A stretch of 37,065 bases of DNA. Source: Haplosporangium gracile (taxonomy: Eukaryota; Mortierellomycota; Mortierellomycetes; Mortierellales; Mortierellaceae). The notes under the pieces were generated by a model, which searched no databases, was not told where the DNA came from, and saw nothing but the letters and a program-made list of their open reading frames with translations. Both the position numbers and the translations under genes were made by a program. The DNA is taken from positions 1-37,065 of the forward strand of contig JAAAUF010000367.1 of the NCBI GenBank assembly GCA_015499985.1, read 5' to 3'. Positions within the stretch are counted from its first letter, which is position 1. Each line of letters starts with the position of its first letter. Shown here piece by piece: positions 20,416 to 30,586 of the stretch.

Positions 20416-20843
20416 GCTGTCGTATAGTCCCGTCTTTCTTACGATTTTAATGAAGTGATATGGGTCACAAACGAGAACGTGTTAAAGCCTTGTCTATTCA
20501 TACGAAATCCTCTCGGTTTGGCCTCTTTATCGGGCTCGACAATCGAAAATAGGGCCAAGTAGCAAAAGAGAAAAAGGAAAAAATCTGTAAAAAATAAAAA
20601 AATAAAAAAAGCAATCTACATTTCTGCTCCTCCCACAATGACAAACGAGAAGAAAATAGAGGCAGCGACAATTAACAAGAAGTACCTTGAAGACGAACGA
20701 TTGCAAAAAGAACACCTTCCTAGGTTGTGTATAAAAGCTCGGGTCTCATTCTGTCACTTCTCCTCACTCTTTGTCAATATCCTTCGCTTCCCCTACTCTA
20801 CTCATCAAAAACGCACACATCGAACAATAACACACAGCACACA
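20416..20843. promoter_or_regulatory. Promoter region of the small gene at 20844
   Basis: It contains a consensus TATA box (20730-20737), then a pyrimidine-rich leader and an A/C-rich stretch directly before ATG 20844. The A-rich part at 20575-20610 may be the 3' end of older sequence. Confidence 0.55.
20730..20737 (+). promoter_or_regulatory. TATA box (TATAAAAG)
   Basis: This exact TATAAAAG lies 107 bp upstream of ATG 20844, with CT-rich and then A/C-rich leader sequence between. It is one of the clearest core promoters in the window, although the gene behind it is frameshifted. Confidence 0.65.
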
Positions 20844-21220
20844 ATGGCTCCCACAGTTACAACTCACCCTGTCCGCCTACTCGAAATCCGCGCAGTCTCA
20901 TCCCTCTACTCCAGCACACTCACAAACGGTACCGCCCACATCGTATTCACCGCAGAGATGCGGCCGGGCACCGGTTCTCGGCCGGGATCGATCCCTCCCA
21001 CAGTCCCATGCTCAACTCCCGTGTCCGCCACCTTGTTGAGAGAGACTGCAGGAGCGAATTTGAGAATATGGAGTTGTTCCTCTCGGGGGAGGCAATTGTC
21101 ATGAGGGATACGAACACAAATGGAGAGACGATGGAGACCCATGTGCAGATGACGGTGTGGGAAGTGTTTTTGGAGCATCCATTCGTTGAAGCCGCTTATA
21201 CTATTCCTCAGGTTCTTTAA
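20844..21220 (+). pseudogene. Frameshifted small gene, about 125 codons, family unknown
   Basis: The first frame starts at ATG 20844 (MAPTVTTHPVRLLEIRAVSS) and looks coding to about 20960 (IVFTAEMRPG). From about 20960 the coding-looking sequence moves to another frame, in which HRFSAGIDPSHSPMLNSRV leads to ELFLSGEAIVMRD, QMTVWEVFLEHPFVEAAY and the stop at 21218-21220. No GT-AG pair can join the two frames. An indel near the GC-rich stretch 20955-20985, either a mutation or an assembly error, would unite them into one protein of about 125 residues. The good promoter argues for a recently working gene. I do not recognise the family. Confidence 0.55.
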
Positions 21221-21869
21221 CAATCGCAATGTTTTTTCCCCCTTCCGTTCAAAATAAAAGCGCATGCTGTATTTACCCTCAAAAAAGAAAGAAAATTCAT
21301 GTAGAAAAAAAAAATATTGTCATTAAAGTCTTTTTATTTATTCTTTTATTTGTTCATTGTGCCTTTTTTTTCTTTTTTTTTTGTTCTTTGTGTTTCATTG
21401 ATCTTTGTTCCTGATCAATGAATCAATCTCCTCCTTCTTCCTTTGTCGGGAAACTGCCCCTGAATTTTGATTCTTTTTTGCTGCGCGAGGTGTTTGATTA
21501 ATATGTATTAGTCTTATCGTTGATCTATCGCTTTGGTAGCGTATCGTCTTCGTCTTTGTGAGTATATATTGCTTATTTTTTTTTTTGTCAATCCCCACCT
21601 TTTTTCCCACCATTTAATTAACTGCTTCTAATACTCTCCCATCTTCGGTGCTTGTTTTGTTCCCCGCTAGTAGATCCCCTATCACGATGAAATAAAAAAC
21701 AGATGGAAAAGTGTACATCAAGCAATAAAAATAAAAGGTGGACACCGGGGGGATTGTTGTTGTTAAAAATTCGTTGTACCAGTATTATTACAATTTTTTA
21801 TGAAAGAAGGGGAATATTTGAAAGATCCAAAAAAAAAAGTAAGGAAAAGATGTTCGCGTGTGCAAATAT
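21221..21869. other. Convergent AT-rich 3' intergenic region
   Basis: It lies between convergent stops and is rich in T and A runs (21310-21390, 21570-21610, 21830-21840), as expected for 3' UTRs. No gene is seen. Confidence 0.5.
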
Positions 21870-24093
21870 CTAGACAAATCTCGCCAGGACCGTCTTCCAT
21901 TTGGGTCTTGGCCTCTCATCGACATCCTCCTCCCTCGGAACCCACCGTCCCGAATCCAAATCCGCCAATTGCGGGTCAACAATTTTGGTCTTTCTCACAA
22001 ACTTGTACGCAAAGTACAGTGTAATCGCAAAGAGCCAAGGGAACCAGGCTCCCAACAATCCCTGAGCCCACGTATCCCTGGCCTTTTTGTATTTTGGGTC
22101 CGCGGTTCCCTCGGGGAAATTGGACATGGAGGGCTTGTTGGCGATGGAGAGATAGAAACTGGCAACGACACAGCAGCATCCAATCGTCATGGCCAAGTAG
22201 TGTCCGTAAGGGTAACCCCATGACTTGTAAGGCAGATCCGAGGGAGTACGGCCCTGGGCCTTCCAGCAGGCACGGAATCGGAAATGGAGGAAGAGGATGC
22301 AGACCCAGATGAGGAAGATGAGGGACCCGATAATGGAGACAAGCCAATTGAAGACGACTTCGGCGCCAGCGTAGATCATGACGAGGGCGATGCAGGAGAA
22401 CAAGGTGGTGACCATGACTGCAAAGTATGGCACGCCTCGACGGTTGGTCTTGCCGAGCCATTTAGGCGCCCAACCGTTCCTGGAGAGTGAGAGCATCATC
22501 CGGGTGGCGACATAGAAATCCGAGTTGGTTGCCGAGACGATCGATGTGAAAATCACTGCATTCATGTAATCCGCCCCGCCTTTCATCCCGGCCTGCAAGA
22601 ACACGATCGTGAACGGCGCATTAACCACAGTCCCGGTATCATTCATCAGTCTCTCGTCGTTATTCGGCACAATGCACGACAGGAAAAAAATCGAAAGGAT
22701 ATAGAAGAATGCAATGCGGACCAGGACAGTGTTGACGGCTTTGGGGACATGTTTGTGCGGGTTACTGGATTCGGCGGCGGTGATCCCCGAGAGTTCGGTG
22801 CCGCCGTAGGCGAATCCGACAGAGACCAGGACGGAGAGGAAGGCCTTGAAGCCGCCCTTGAAGGGGGCCCCGTCGATGTGCCAGTAATCGACTCCAAAGG
22901 TCTTTCCGCCAACTGCTCCGGCGTCGGTGAGGATACCCGTGATGATAAAGACGATGATGGTGACCACTTTTAGGATCGAGAACCAATATTCTGCCTCTCC
23001 GTACATTTTCTGTTCGAGATACGGTTAATAAAATGTGGATGAGAAAATGACTGTCAGTGGGTCTGTTTGATGCTCTTTGATCGTCATTGCAAGAACCTTG
23101 CTTTTTTTTTTCAAGTTCATTGAAGGATCTTGGCAAGCAGCGCGGCAAAGAGAGAGTATGGGGAGGTAATATTCATGTGACTTACTACACCCAAAAAGTT
23201 GATAACCACCAAGACGACGATAATGATGCATGGGACAATCCAGAGCGGGAAACTTGATCCTTCAGGCAGCCAGAACGAGATGACAAGCGACGATGCAGAC
23301 AGCTCAGCTGGAACCGTTAAACACCAGTTAAGTAAGTAGCTGTAGGCACTTCATAGTTGTAAGAATCAGCATTGGCAACGGTGGAAGAAAATGCAAAAAA
23401 AAAAAAGGTTAGCGTCAGGAATTTTTTAAGTTGCGCGATATTATTTTTGTATATGTGCGTACGTGCGGGTAGCAGATGTGTTAGGACGATCAAAGGATAT
23501 ATTTTACTTACAGTTGGAAGGAGAAGGCCTCGTCAAAGAATCGGGTTCCCCAGGCTGTGAATCCTCCAGGAAGGGGCAGCAGCGTAGCAATCTCGCCAAT
23601 AGCCTGACACACGAATACTAGCCAGATACCGATCACCACATATGCCAGCACTATCACATCGACAAAAAAAACCAGAACAACAGAGTTAGAATACAATCCA
23701 GGGCAACTGAAGAAAGAAAACCGAAAAGCCTCAATTCTAACCGAGAACGAAAAACTTACGTGCACCAAGAGGTCCAGCAGTAGCAATAGTCTTCCCTGAT
23801 GTCAGAAACAACCCCGTTCCAATAGTCCCTGAGATGGCAATCATGACCATATGGCGCAACTTGAGTCCTCGATGTAATCCATCAGGGTTGTCGACGCTTT
23901 CCATCTGCTCGACGACAGGGGCGTCGGTGACTTCGGTTTTTTCATGTGCTAGGCCGTTGGTTGGGGAGGAAGGGGAGGTTTGAGAGTAAGTGGGTGATCC
24001 GGAAGGGTAAGGGGCGGTGGTGCCGCCGTGGTGGTCGGGATTTGTGTCGATGTTGTAGGAGTAAGGGGTGTGGCCCTCTTTAGACGGCTCCAT
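21870..24093 (-). CDS. Amino-acid permease of the yeast amino-acid transporter (AAT/APC) family
   Basis: Four exons, complement 23760-24093, 23512-23650, 23186-23348 and 21870-23009, join in phase to give 591 residues. Three donors are GTAAGT. The short third exon was found because family spacing requires a segment between FSFQL and VPAELSA; the acceptor chosen gives AYSYLLNWCLTVPAELSAS. The N-terminal 75 residues are polar, Pro/Ser-rich and cytosolic. About 12 membrane segments follow, with family marks GLKLRHMVMIAISGTIGTG, QAIGEIATLLPLPGGF, FAYGGTELSGITAAES, YVATRMMLSLSRNG and WLGKTNRRGVPYFAV. The cytosolic tail contains PREEDVDERPRPKWK. These proteins import amino acids across the plasma membrane with protons; substrate range cannot be read here. 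The long Pro/Ser/Thr-rich head may carry regulatory phosphorylation or ubiquitination sites. Confidence 0.93.
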
Positions 24094-24273
24094 GATGTGT
24101 TTGTGTGAAGTGTAAGAGAGCGTAGAGCTTTGCTTCAGATGGTTATAAGAGGGTGATGTCGGAAGAGGAGAAAGAAGAGGGTGAAAGAAGAAAACAAAAG
24201 GGTTGTAGAAAGGCGTTAAGAGGAGAAGAGAAAAAAGACGAAAACTAGGGGATGGATGATGGCAAAGAATTTG

Positions 24274-24281
24274 CTTTTATA
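24274..24281 (-). promoter_or_regulatory. TATA box of the amino-acid permease gene
   Basis: On the minus strand this reads TATAAAAG within TATATAAAAG, 181 bp upstream of the permease ATG. The intervening leader is pyrimidine-rich on the coding strand. Confidence 0.55.
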
Positions 24282-26325
24282 TAGTAGGGGGGAGGAAGGG
24301 GGATGTGGAAAGTTGGAGGGGCGAAAGGGCAACTGATGAAGATACTGAAAGAAATGAAGGTTCAGGGTTCTTGACCATTTCCAAAGTTGCATATGAGAAA
24401 AAAGAATTTATTATGTGGGATTACAAGAAAATACAGCCAACAAACGGCGCTAAACTAATAGGAAGTTGGACATGCATTCGCAGTTGGACAAAAAGAAAAT
24501 AGTTCTTGCCGTCCATCCTCCATCCCTTCTTTCTTCCCACTTCAAAAAAGGACGCGGAGGGATGGACTTTTGAGAAAAGAATTTCGCGCTAATTCTCACC
24601 TCTCTCACAACACTTTCGTAGTTTCATTGCTTTCTTGTTCGTCGACGACATCATATTCCTTTTTTTTTTGTTTTGCCAACTCTAATAGAAAAAACGGGCC
24701 TATTCTTTACCTCAGAGGCAGGGGATATGACATATTTCTTGTCCAGCAGCCAATAAAACAGCCTGCAATCTTTTAAGTTCTGTACGCGTGCACACCTGAA
24801 CATATTCCTCGGACATCTTAAGAGGGCAAACAGGTTGTCATCATGACACGGAAAGGTTCCTTGAGAGAAGGGCGGACAATAAAACACCGAGGGAAGGTAT
24901 GAATGCGCCTATTTACCAACGCTCTGCCGTCGTTGCTATTTACGAAGTCTTTGTTCTTTCCTTCTTCAAAGGAAGAAGGCAAGGTCAAGTTACAGTAAGA
25001 AGGTAAAGTTGCATATCGTCATCGACAGAAAAGTGTCCATCGGTCGGGGGCGCTATTCATGACCCTCCCCCCCCCCGGTTAATTGAATGAAAGGAGGAAA
25101 AGAGGGTATCCCTTCCTTCGTCAACTGAATAGAAAAATTCGGTCAAAAGCAATGTAACACTAAAAAAAAGTTAGCTGTCTGGAGAGCTAAAAACGAAGGA
25201 AGGGATAAATGCGCGAAGGGACCAACATACCTTCAAAGGGCAACGATCAAGAGAATCAACGCTAATCCCTTTCCACCTCGTGAGTGATGGAGAAAAAGAG
25301 AAGAGGCCAATCGGCACAAATTCCAAAGCAACAGGCCCAGGGGGGCTATGATGGGCAACCATTGGCGCTAATTGAGAAATGTCAAGAGAACCATAGTCGA
25401 AACCGGATATGTGCCGAGTGAGAGTTTGTTATGTGCTGACTGAGAAGATAAGGTGAGAGAGGGAAGGAAGGATATCGACTTTGCATCCTCGCCAAGCCTT
25501 TGTGTGCTACTCACTCTGCAGAGGCACAAAAAACTAAGTATCGCTTGTAAAGTAGGTTGCTTGGTCCCCTCCCTCCATCCTCTTCCAAGTTTCAAAAAAG
25601 AGTAAACTCGAGTCAGCTGGATCCAATTCCTCGTCAGAAAAGGATCTATCGAGAAGGTTTGACAGCCAAGGAAGGAAATAGAAACAGGAGCCCTTGGCGT
25701 AAAAGAGGAAACTTGTCTGTCCTACCGCCACATCCACTACCCCTAGATTGGCCCATTTGCCTTTTTGGTCCGAGAGCAGAGAGGAAGTGGGGCTGAATTT
25801 ATTTATTTCATTCTTTCTTTGTGTATCGTGATAGGAAGAAGGAGGATTTGACCTACTAGTCCAGTGCTATGGGCGTTAGCATATCATGCATGACCTTCTC
25901 ACTCACTTTCTCTCTCCCAGAGGGATTTTTCCGTGTCGCTCGCTTTTCTTTTATGGGCAACAGTGAATGAATGAATGAATGGACGTTTGTCTCAGAAGGA
26001 TTCGGAAAGAAGTGCCAAGAGGCAGGGATATCGTTCGCGCGTCTTTGCGAGGGTGATGTAGAGACCCTGGTACATAGTGCGCTGTTCGTACCGAACCATG
26101 TGGGAGAAAGTGGGGAATGGAGGGATGAATTTCAAACAACGACAACATGCTCCTGACAGATCTCGAGAAGAGGAGGGTTGTGTGGCATGTGTGAAAGTCG
26201 CATTTACTTCGTTCAAAAAGATGTCAAAAGTGTGGGGTGCAAACCAAGCTACAAACTTGATATTATTTGTGTCTATTAGTATGGCAGTATGGTATCGGGG
26301 GTTTATGAAGAGGCTCGAACTTGGA
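24282..26325. other. Long intergenic region, about 2 kb
   Basis: The left part is upstream sequence of the permease gene; the right end is the 3' flank of the type-I membrane protein gene. It contains a C10 tract (25067-25076), a GAAT tetranucleotide repeat (about 25966-25982) and a weakly similar pair of segments containing AATGCGC near 24890 and 25195. No open frame has recognisable coding character. Confidence 0.5.
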
Positions 26326-28622
26326 CTATGATGGCGGTGGTAGTGATATGCTAATAGTCTCTTCAGAGAAGGTGGGTATTGGGGGAGCTGACGGTGTCGC
26401 AAGAGTAGGGTACCCTGGTGGTGGTGGAGAATCGCCATCTTCCAATGAAGACGACGAGCCACCCTTGCTACTGCTATTGCTTATGGCCAAGGTCGTAACA
26501 ACAGCAGGGCGAGGGTGTGCTTCCAATCGGACGCCGTTCATGTACCCTGTCACAACATCCATCATTACCAGCGGGCTCCCGAGTCCACTCAGGTCCATAT
26601 CATCCGTGACCAAGATCTTGTCACAGCCTTCCAAGCCATCAAGACTGTTCATCGAGTGTTCTTCAAACTTGTTGTTGTTGAACTCGTCCTCGCTGTCCTT
26701 AGAGACATCTCTCTTTCCTTGCAGCACCTGGTCTTCGGCACCCTGATCGCCTTTGTCAACACCTTCTTTTTCCTTCAAGAGGTCAATGAGCTTCAGCCGT
26801 ACTTTTCGTATCCATCGTGGCCAGGTCTGTGTCTTGAAAACCATCCATTTCCCGCGCCAAGCCCGACGCCACCGCCGCCGGAAGGGGATATAACAGATCG
26901 CGGCCAAGATCAAAAGAACGCCCACCACGGCTCCTGCGATGATGAGCGAGAGGTTTTCTTCCACAATGCTCATTTTTGGTGAAACAGTTTCTTGGTCCAG
27001 TCCATAAAGGTCAGGAATGCTGAGACGGGAGGATAGCGGGTCAAGATCTGTGAAATCGTTGGATGCAAGGTTAAGACCTGTGAGATTGTTGGATGCAGGG
27101 TCGATCAGGACGCCGTTTTGGACTCCAAAGAAGCTGCCTAGATAGACCCACACGTCGCCTGAGCCACTTCTGTCGATGGGTTGGATGCGCAGTTCGTTGG
27201 AGAGGACGCTAGTGTTGGAGGGTGTGCTGAGCGCATTGTCGCCATTCCTTAACTGGGATACTAAAAGTATTTTGCCTACGTAGTCGATGGATTGGTCGAA
27301 ATGTGTGGGTATCTGGAAAAAAACAAAACGAGAGAAAGAAATAAAAGGTGAGTAAGAACAATACTTTTCAATGCTTATATATCTGACAATGTGGCAAACG
27401 CCTTTTTTAGAGCAATCAGTACTTACAACACAGAAAACGAAAAGCGTTGCCAATGGCGACGAGTACCAGATCTTTGTTGTTTCCATCTGACAGGCTTTGA
27501 TGGCCGAGGCATCATACGAGAAAAGATTTTCTGGGAGTTTGAACGTTGACGTGGCAGGTACTGTCGAGCCGAGAGGGATCCGTGTGAGAAAATAACCAAA
27601 CTCTCCCGTCCTCTTATCTGTTATTAACCTACCGAGTTGGTAGATCGAGCTGTTTGCAAACGCCACCTTCATTGGATATCCATGCAAGTCCGGATCCTAT
27701 ATGAAGCGACATGGGAAAAAAAATTGCTTGTTGAATTATCAGTGTGCTTATGTTTTCATCTTGGAAAAAAGTCAGCTCTCTGTGCAACGTTACGTGTTTG
27801 TTCTTACCAGGGTGTAATTTGCCACGTTGAAGAACGTTGCAGGTTCTCCTGCTATTGTCTCTTTGGTATTAGTGAGCAGAGAAAAATAGATGGTACCAAC
27901 GGTAGCATTCCCGATACGTACTTGATACAGCTCCGAGTCCCCCGGCCAATTGAATATATCAAACGTCGCCGAGACGTTCTCCCATGCATAATTCTGGGTG
28001 CTTGTTACAAAATCCGCCCACTTGCCAGGTCCAACACCACCCAGAGGAGGTGTATACTGGAACCCTCCAGGCCGTCGAAGTGGCGCCGACTGTATGAGCG
28101 ACCATTGGGAGGCATCATAATTAGAAGGGATGTTGTTCCCACTGAAATTAGACATCATCGAAAAGACTCCCGTCTCGGGGTTGACATGACAGGTGAGGGA
28201 GGAGTAGATGTCAGATGGGATGTTTGCAGTTCTGGGCCATGCAGAGATAAGTGACCAGGAGAGGGACATGAGGTCTCGAGGGTTAGGGTTGGACTGGATG
28301 AGGACGACGTGGGTGAAGCCGTTACTACCGCTGTGGGAGGCTGTTGGGGTTGTGTAGGCCATGCCGATGAAGCGGGACCCGGCGAGGGTGATGCATTGGA
28401 GGTCGAGCCGGCCCATTCAGAGCGGCATTGAGTTTTGGAGGTTTGAAGGTAGCGCTGTGTTGTAAGAGTAAGAAGGTTGGAGGGCTGTATTGTTATGTTG
28501 GGAGGGAGTGGTGAGGTGGTTGTGAAGAAGAGAGAGATGGTCAAGCGCAGAGCGCAGGAAAGGGAGTTGAAAGTGAGCGGAGCAAACGCAATAAGGAAGG
28601 GGAGTCGTCGAAAATCAAGCAT
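26326..28622 (-). CDS. N-glycosylated type-I membrane protein, signal peptide in a different frame
   Basis: The main body has three exons: complement 27808 up to the ATG at 28414-28416, then 27427-27696 and 26326-27312, in phase and giving 621 residues. The ectodomain holds several N-glycosylation sequons (NVS, NAT, NYT, NLT, NTS, NLS). One transmembrane helix (SLIIAGAVVGVLLILAAICY) is followed by a very basic stop-transfer segment (RRRWRRAWRGKW) and a cytosolic tail of about 150 residues rich in Ser, Asp and Pro. The body has no signal peptide, but an ATG at complement 28620-28622 starts one (MLDFRRLPFLIAFAPLTFNS) whose frame runs to QTSKTQCRSEW and overlaps the body in another frame. No GT donor lies between them. 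A one-base deletion near 28410-28430, in the genome or the assembly, would explain it. This may be a surface sensor or adhesin; no family is recognised. Confidence 0.65.
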
Positions 28623-29529
28623 GCAGGACGGACCTTGTTTTTATTTGTTTTGCATGCGATAAAAGCGCGAGCAAAAAAAAAAAATGGAGAGCTATGAACG
28701 AGCTGGTGGCAGAGAAAGGCGAAGGAGGATGGTAGATGGATTGAGACATGATTTTCAAGGAGAGGACGAAGACGAGATAGAAAGAAAGCCGTAAGAGTGC
28801 ATCAATCAGTGATCAGCGTGCGAAGAACGTTGTGATGGTGCCTGAAAAAGGATTGTCGTCTTGTGTCCCTGATCCTATGTGCGACGCAGTAATCAGAGCG
28901 AGCCATCCTAAACAACCACTGACAGAGCTCAAACCTCTCTTTCTTGAACAACTCATTTCAAGAAAGAGAGGTTTGAGAAACTAAGCCACAGAATGATTTT
29001 GAATAAGACATTTTCGTCACTGCCGTTGAATATCCAATACTCCTTCCTTATTCAATTTCAAGGTACACAGCCATGATCAACCTCATTACATACAAACACG
29101 CTAAGCAGACAACGACACACAGCCAACATCAGCCATGCCGAACACTGACATCGACACACATTTCATCAAGAGAAATGGTCTACACATCCGTACTCGCCAT
29201 CATCTGCCCGTTCCTGTCGACCTACGGATACACTCCTCCGATGCATATCGACCGATGGATGCATATCGAACTACTCGCGGTCCGATCGATGTGTCTTCTA
29301 GACTATGCCCTATCAGAGCCATGGGATAGACGGAATTCCTGCTGACTCGATTTCCTTGGCCTATTGCACAGGAGAAGCCTACCTCTCCTTTCCGACAACC
29401 CACGACAACACTTTCAACTACAACATCAGATCGAATACCGTGGCATTATCGCCAGTCTGTACTCCTTCATTTTACCCAATACTGTTGATTAACTCATGCC
29501 TCATACTCTTCTTTCTTACAACCTCATAG
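28623..29529. promoter_or_regulatory. Divergent upstream region of the membrane-protein gene and eL41
   Basis: It contains the perfect hairpin (28928-28977). The part from about 29040 is probably the 5' UTR of eL41 with an intron, because the start codon is directly preceded by CTTACAACCTCATAG, a 3' splice-site-like sequence. A possible donor is the GTACAC near 29062. Short open frames (for example 29073-29345) show no coding character. Confidence 0.45.
28928..28977. repeat. Perfect 20-bp inverted repeat with 10-nt loop
   Basis: The left arm 28928-28947 is CTCAAACCTCTCTTTCTTGA and the right arm 28958-28977 is its exact reverse complement, separated by ACAACTCATT. It could form a cruciform or, if transcribed, a strong hairpin RNA. 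It lies 553 bp upstream of the eL41 start codon. No poly-T tract or flanking target duplication is evident. Confidence 0.9.
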
Positions 29530-29607
29530 ATGAGAGACAAGTGGAAGAAGAAGCGCGTTCGTCGCCTTAAGCGCAAAAGAAGAAAAATGAGAGCTCGCTC
29601 CAAGTAA
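29530..29607 (+). CDS. RPL41: 60S ribosomal protein eL41 (25 residues)
   Basis: ATG 29530-29532 opens 25 codons to TAA 29605-29607. The peptide begins MRDKWKKKRVRRLKRKRR and ends KMRARSK, matching eL41, the smallest eukaryotic ribosomal protein, in length, in Trp at position 5 and in the Arg/Lys helix. Compared with the usual MRAKWRKK start, residue 3 is Asp. The protein bridges the two ribosomal subunits. The ATG follows a CATAG that looks like a 3' splice site, so the leader probably contains an intron, common in fungal ribosomal protein genes. Its size puts it below most ORF cut-offs. Confidence 0.93.
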   Translation: MRDKWKKKRVRRLKRKRRKMRARSK

Positions 29608-30586
29608 ACTCGTTACGACAAGACAGCTCTAAACACGGTTGCCTTCCTTTTCGTCCTTCCGATTCGCCCCTTGGATCGAGGACAGTGTTCTCTTGACGTC
29701 CTCACCAGCAGGAGAGCACGAATGGGAATTCCTAACGACTTTTCAAACACCAAGCCCAACTCAACCCAACCCCCATTAAAAACTAGTTCAAAAACAAACT
29801 TGACAGAGTACTCAATGTCGTCGCTGTTGCTGTTGCTGTTCGATATGACTTTCTGTATGGAAAATGCCATTAAACGACTTGGGAAGAAGTAAAGTAGCGC
29901 GCTTAGATCAAGATCAAGCAAAGGTAGAAACTGAGGACCTTGAAAAAAGAAGTCTGTTTGATTGTGAGCATGCGAGAGTAAAACTGAGACGAAGCCGCTT
30001 TTTTGTCTTGTAGCTGCCAATTGAGTTTCTTTGGGTGGTCATACTTGCATGGGTCACTTGTCCCGAGGGTGTGCATGATATAACTGGAAAAAACGGTGTG
30101 GGGTTAGCATGGTTGGTTAGGATTGTTAGGACGGGACGGATGACGATATTTATGCCATTGGGTTCTGCGAGGTGACAGATACTCCTTCCCCCCTGTCCCT
30201 TCCTTCGCTCGTTCCTGCTTCTTCTCTCCTGGGAACAATGCACGTGGGAGCTGTGAAGGGTTGCGGGAAGAATGTAGAGGGAAAGAAAGGGAAGAAAAGT
30301 CGACCAACGCGAGCGGGATAAGTCGCAGAAAAAGGGAAAGGCATGATGATGTGGGTGTGTGACCCTGTCTCCTCTTTTTTACCCTTCGTTCCTTTCTGCG
30401 CTTTCTGCGCTTTCTGCGCTTTCTGCTTTCTTTCGCCACTCTCCCTCGCTCCCCCCTTTTTTTTCCTTTCCCTTTCTTCTTTCCTCTTCTTCGTTCTTTT
30501 TCCTACCTCTTCACCTCCAACTCAACCTCCAGACTACAATACAACCGCCCACCCTGTCCCCTTCCGCCCGCTACTCATACTCCTTC
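29608..30586. other. Intergenic region between eL41 and REP genes
   Basis: It begins with the eL41 3' UTR. The open frame on the minus strand at 29613-30020 lacks coding character. From 30361 the plus strand becomes strongly CT-rich up to the REP start, as in a fungal promoter/leader, and includes the CTTTCTGCG repeat. No TATA box is seen. Confidence 0.5.
30392..30425 (+). repeat. CTTTCTGCG tandem repeat (9-nt unit, 3.8 copies)
   Basis: Units are 30392-30400, 30401-30409, 30410-30418 and a partial 30419-30425. It lies about 165 bp upstream of the REP start codon in a pyrimidine-rich promoter or leader. It may be a length-variable microsatellite. Confidence 0.8.

Noticed and set aside
25126..25796. 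Possible gene in the 2-kb intergenic region (79-codon plus-strand ORF at 25557)
   Set aside because: No start context, composition follows the CT/GA tracts, and no splice-consistent extension was found.
29613..30020. 135-codon minus-strand ORF downstream of eL41
   Set aside because: Ser-Asn runs reflect a GTTGCT repeat, no leader or splice signals are seen, and nothing resembles a known protein.
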